NCBI GenBank assembly: GCA_963778465.1
Contig: CAVZUK010000003.1
Location: forward strand, 1,674,001 to 1,738,000
Length of the DNA stretch: 64,000 nucleotides
Source: CAVZBW01 sp963778465
GTDB taxonomy: Bacteria > Actinomycetota > Acidimicrobiia > Acidimicrobiales > RAAP-2
Direction: 5' to 3'
A program made the position numbers and the translations under genes. Shown one piece after another: positions 62,321-64,000 of the stretch. A model generated the notes under the pieces. It had not been told where the DNA came from and did no database searches. It saw nothing but the letters and a program-made list of their open reading frames with translations. Positions within the stretch are counted from its first letter, which is position 1. Each line of letters begins with the position of its first letter.

Positions 62321-63634
62321 CGAGGCCGATCAGGTTCAGCTGAGCCCAGTCGGGCTTGCCGGCATAGAGCAGCGAGCGGACCCGATAGTTGAAGAAGTTC
62401 GAGAACCCGAACGCCGCGCGCTTGACCCGCTTGATCAGGTTGTGGACTGCCTCGGTCGGCCCGTTCGTCACGTGGGCCACATGCCAGGACGCGATCTCGT
62501 GCTTCCAGCGGATGAGGGTGCGCCCGAGCGAGCGGGCCTCGACCGGGTAGTCGGTGTCTTGGAGGTCGTGGCCGAGCTCGTCGACCCAGGCGAGGGCGAG
62601 GTCCGCGTCTGCGTGCTGATAGAGCTCGCGCACGGCCTCCTTCGCCTGCCACATGGTCGCGACTCTCCGTGAGGATCGCCGGCGCGAAGCAGTCCCACCA
62701 ACTTCTCGGTGCCCTTGTCGTCGAGCCGCTCCTTCGCCTTGGTGAGCAGCCGCCGGCAGCGGTAGAGGGGATCGGACTTGCGTCCCCGGTGGCCCAAGGT
62801 CTCGTTCTGCACACGGCGTCTGCACTCGTCGAGCTTCGTGTTGGCGAGCTTGCACACGTGGAAGGGGTCCGCGACCAAGGTGGCGTTGGGGACCATCACT
62901 TCGAAGACGCGTCGGTAGGGGCCGGAGAGGTCGAGGGTGCCGTAGCGGATGGCGGCCCGGAAGACGCCGCCTTGCAGCGCGAGCCACGCCATGGGCTCGG
63001 CGCTCCCCCGACCGGGGACGACGTCGAGCAGCTGGCCGCTTCTGACGTCGACCATCTGGGTCGAGAACTGCTGGCGGCGATAGCGACCCTCCCGCACGAA
63101 GAGCACCTCGTCGAGCCCGAGAGCATTGACCGTGCCGATGCGACTGGGCACGTCGACCAGCGCTTCCCCATAGGCGACCACGGCATCGTTCACGGTGTGC
63201 CAATCGCAGCCGAGCTCGGTAGCCACCTCGTTCACGCTGCGAGCGCAACGGCCCACCTGCTCGGTCACCCAGCGACCGGCGCGGGTGGTGATCGCCATCC
63301 TCGACGACGCGATGCGCCCGTCCTCCTCGGTCCACGAGCCCGTGGGACAGTCACCGTCGGGGCAGTGCAACCGACGCTTGTGCCAGAAGAGGGCCATCGG
63401 ACGGCCGGCGACGGGGAGATCGACGAAACGCACCGGCCGTTGGTCCTTCACGTGCGCCACAACCCCACACGACGGGCAGCCGGTCTGCGTTCGCCGGCAC
63501 TCGACATGGATCTCGAGCACGTGCGCACGCGCATCGAGGCCGATCACGTCGACCTCTGGGAGACCGACCAGGATCTCGCACATCCGAACGGGGTCACACT
63601 CGAGCGCCGCCTTCAACCGTGCCTTGTTCGTCAT
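62316..63634 (-). pseudogene. ISL3-family transposase, one frameshift, altered C-terminus
   Basis: ATG 63634 gives TNKARLKAALECDPVRMCEI. Zinc pairs GCPSCGVVAHVKD and LHCPDGDCPTGSW, then CARSVNEVATELGCDWHTVN, LGLDEVLFVREGRYRRQQFS, VADPFHVCKLANTKLDECRR. One base is missing near 62667 (GDPHG / VATMWQAKEAVREL). The C-terminus ends in LNLIGLD and lacks the usual SPR end with the terminal repeat, so the 3' end was replaced. The terminal repeat upstream of the gene is at 63672-63690 (CCTGAGATCCGAAGCGC). Confidence 0.82.
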
Positions 63635-63770
63635 CGGCTCAGGCTGGCAGGTGTCGCAGCCCACATCAGGGATGCGATTCCCCCCTGAGATCCGAAGCGC
63701 TGGAAATCCCCACCCCAGCAGGTGACCAAGGTCCCTGGCGACAATCGACGGGCGATCAGAGACTTGTCAG

Positions 63771-64000
63771 GTGATCCGGCGAATGGTCCTTGTGGCCGGG
63801 TTGGTCCTGGCAGGCTTGATAGCTGGGTGCAGCAGCGCAGCACCCAACGTGGTGTTCACGCTTGGCACTGCCGACCGGAATCTGACTTACTGCAACTCCC
63901 AAACTTTGGATCTCTACATCCCTCGCGCCGCCATCACTCGCCCCCTGCCCGTCGCGATCTACGTCCATGGGGGAGGTATGACTGCAGGCGACAAGTCGGA
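63771..64000 (+). CDS. lipoprotein alpha/beta-hydrolase (esterase/lipase-like), 3' partial
   Basis: Read from GTG 63771 (or ATG 63783). The first ~20 residues are a lipoprotein signal peptide ending GLIAGC. The mature part begins an esterase fold: LDLYIPRAAITRPLPVAIYV followed by HGGGM, the oxyanion motif of hormone-sensitive-lipase/carboxylesterase proteins. The catalytic residues lie beyond the window edge. Confidence 0.75.
   Translation, partial: MIRRMVLVAGLVLAGLIAGCSSAAPNVVFTLGTADRNLTYCNSQTLDLYIPRAAITRPLPVAIYVHGGGMTAGDKS

Overview
The window is high-GC DNA with GTG/TTG starts and many 4-bp stop/start overlaps. The gene set includes a fused 2-oxoglutarate decarboxylase/succinyltransferase of the mycobacterial Kgd type, an F420-type luciferase-like oxidoreductase, a WhiB regulator, a BTAD regulator and a Tat-exported cholesterol oxidase. 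This points to an actinobacterium (Actinomycetota). An Acidimicrobiia-like organism is my best guess, but that is inference from gene style and not a search result.

Region 1 (1-26,080) is compact, core-like chromosome. It holds kgd (with a frameshift), an NYN/S1 RNA-binding protein, fabZ, exonuclease III, a TPP enzyme overlapping a GlcD-type flavoprotein (two frameshifts), an alpha/beta hydrolase-Mur ligase-Ddl cluster for peptidoglycan precursors, a BTAD regulator, an aldehyde dehydrogenase, a LOG-family protein and an inositol-phosphatase-like protein. After these come a 790-residue exported protein built of about 26-residue Asn/Gly/Ala repeats with a strong terminator, two secreted ABC solute-binding proteins, and tRNA-Val(UAC).

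Region 2 (26,500-63,700) is a sink for insertion sequences, with a few working genes among the wreckage. Intact cargo includes a MarR/DHA2 efflux pair, a ferredoxin and WhiB pair, a zinc alcohol dehydrogenase, a YtrA-type GntR regulator between two membrane-anchored beta-propeller-like proteins, a MarR/VOC divergon with two clear operators, cholesterol oxidase, a STAS/HATPase divergon and a large secreted glycine-rich/lamin-tail protein. Mobile elements of the ISL3, IS110, IS481, IS256, IS21, IS3 and IS30 families are present, several nested in one another. Target duplications and terminal repeats can be read directly for most of them, so part of the insertion order can be reconstructed.

The most unusual structures are these. 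(a) Two segments bounded by ISL3-type terminal repeats and exact 8-bp duplications carry passenger genes. (b) Two identical IS110 copies sit at the same nucleotide inside the ISL3 terminal repeat. (c) Insertions are nested three deep at 34.66-40.79 kb. (d) A dispersed, structured intergenic repeat of about 115 bp occurs three times and is not explained by any of the elements I recognise. The window ends in a lipoprotein esterase-like gene that runs off the edge.
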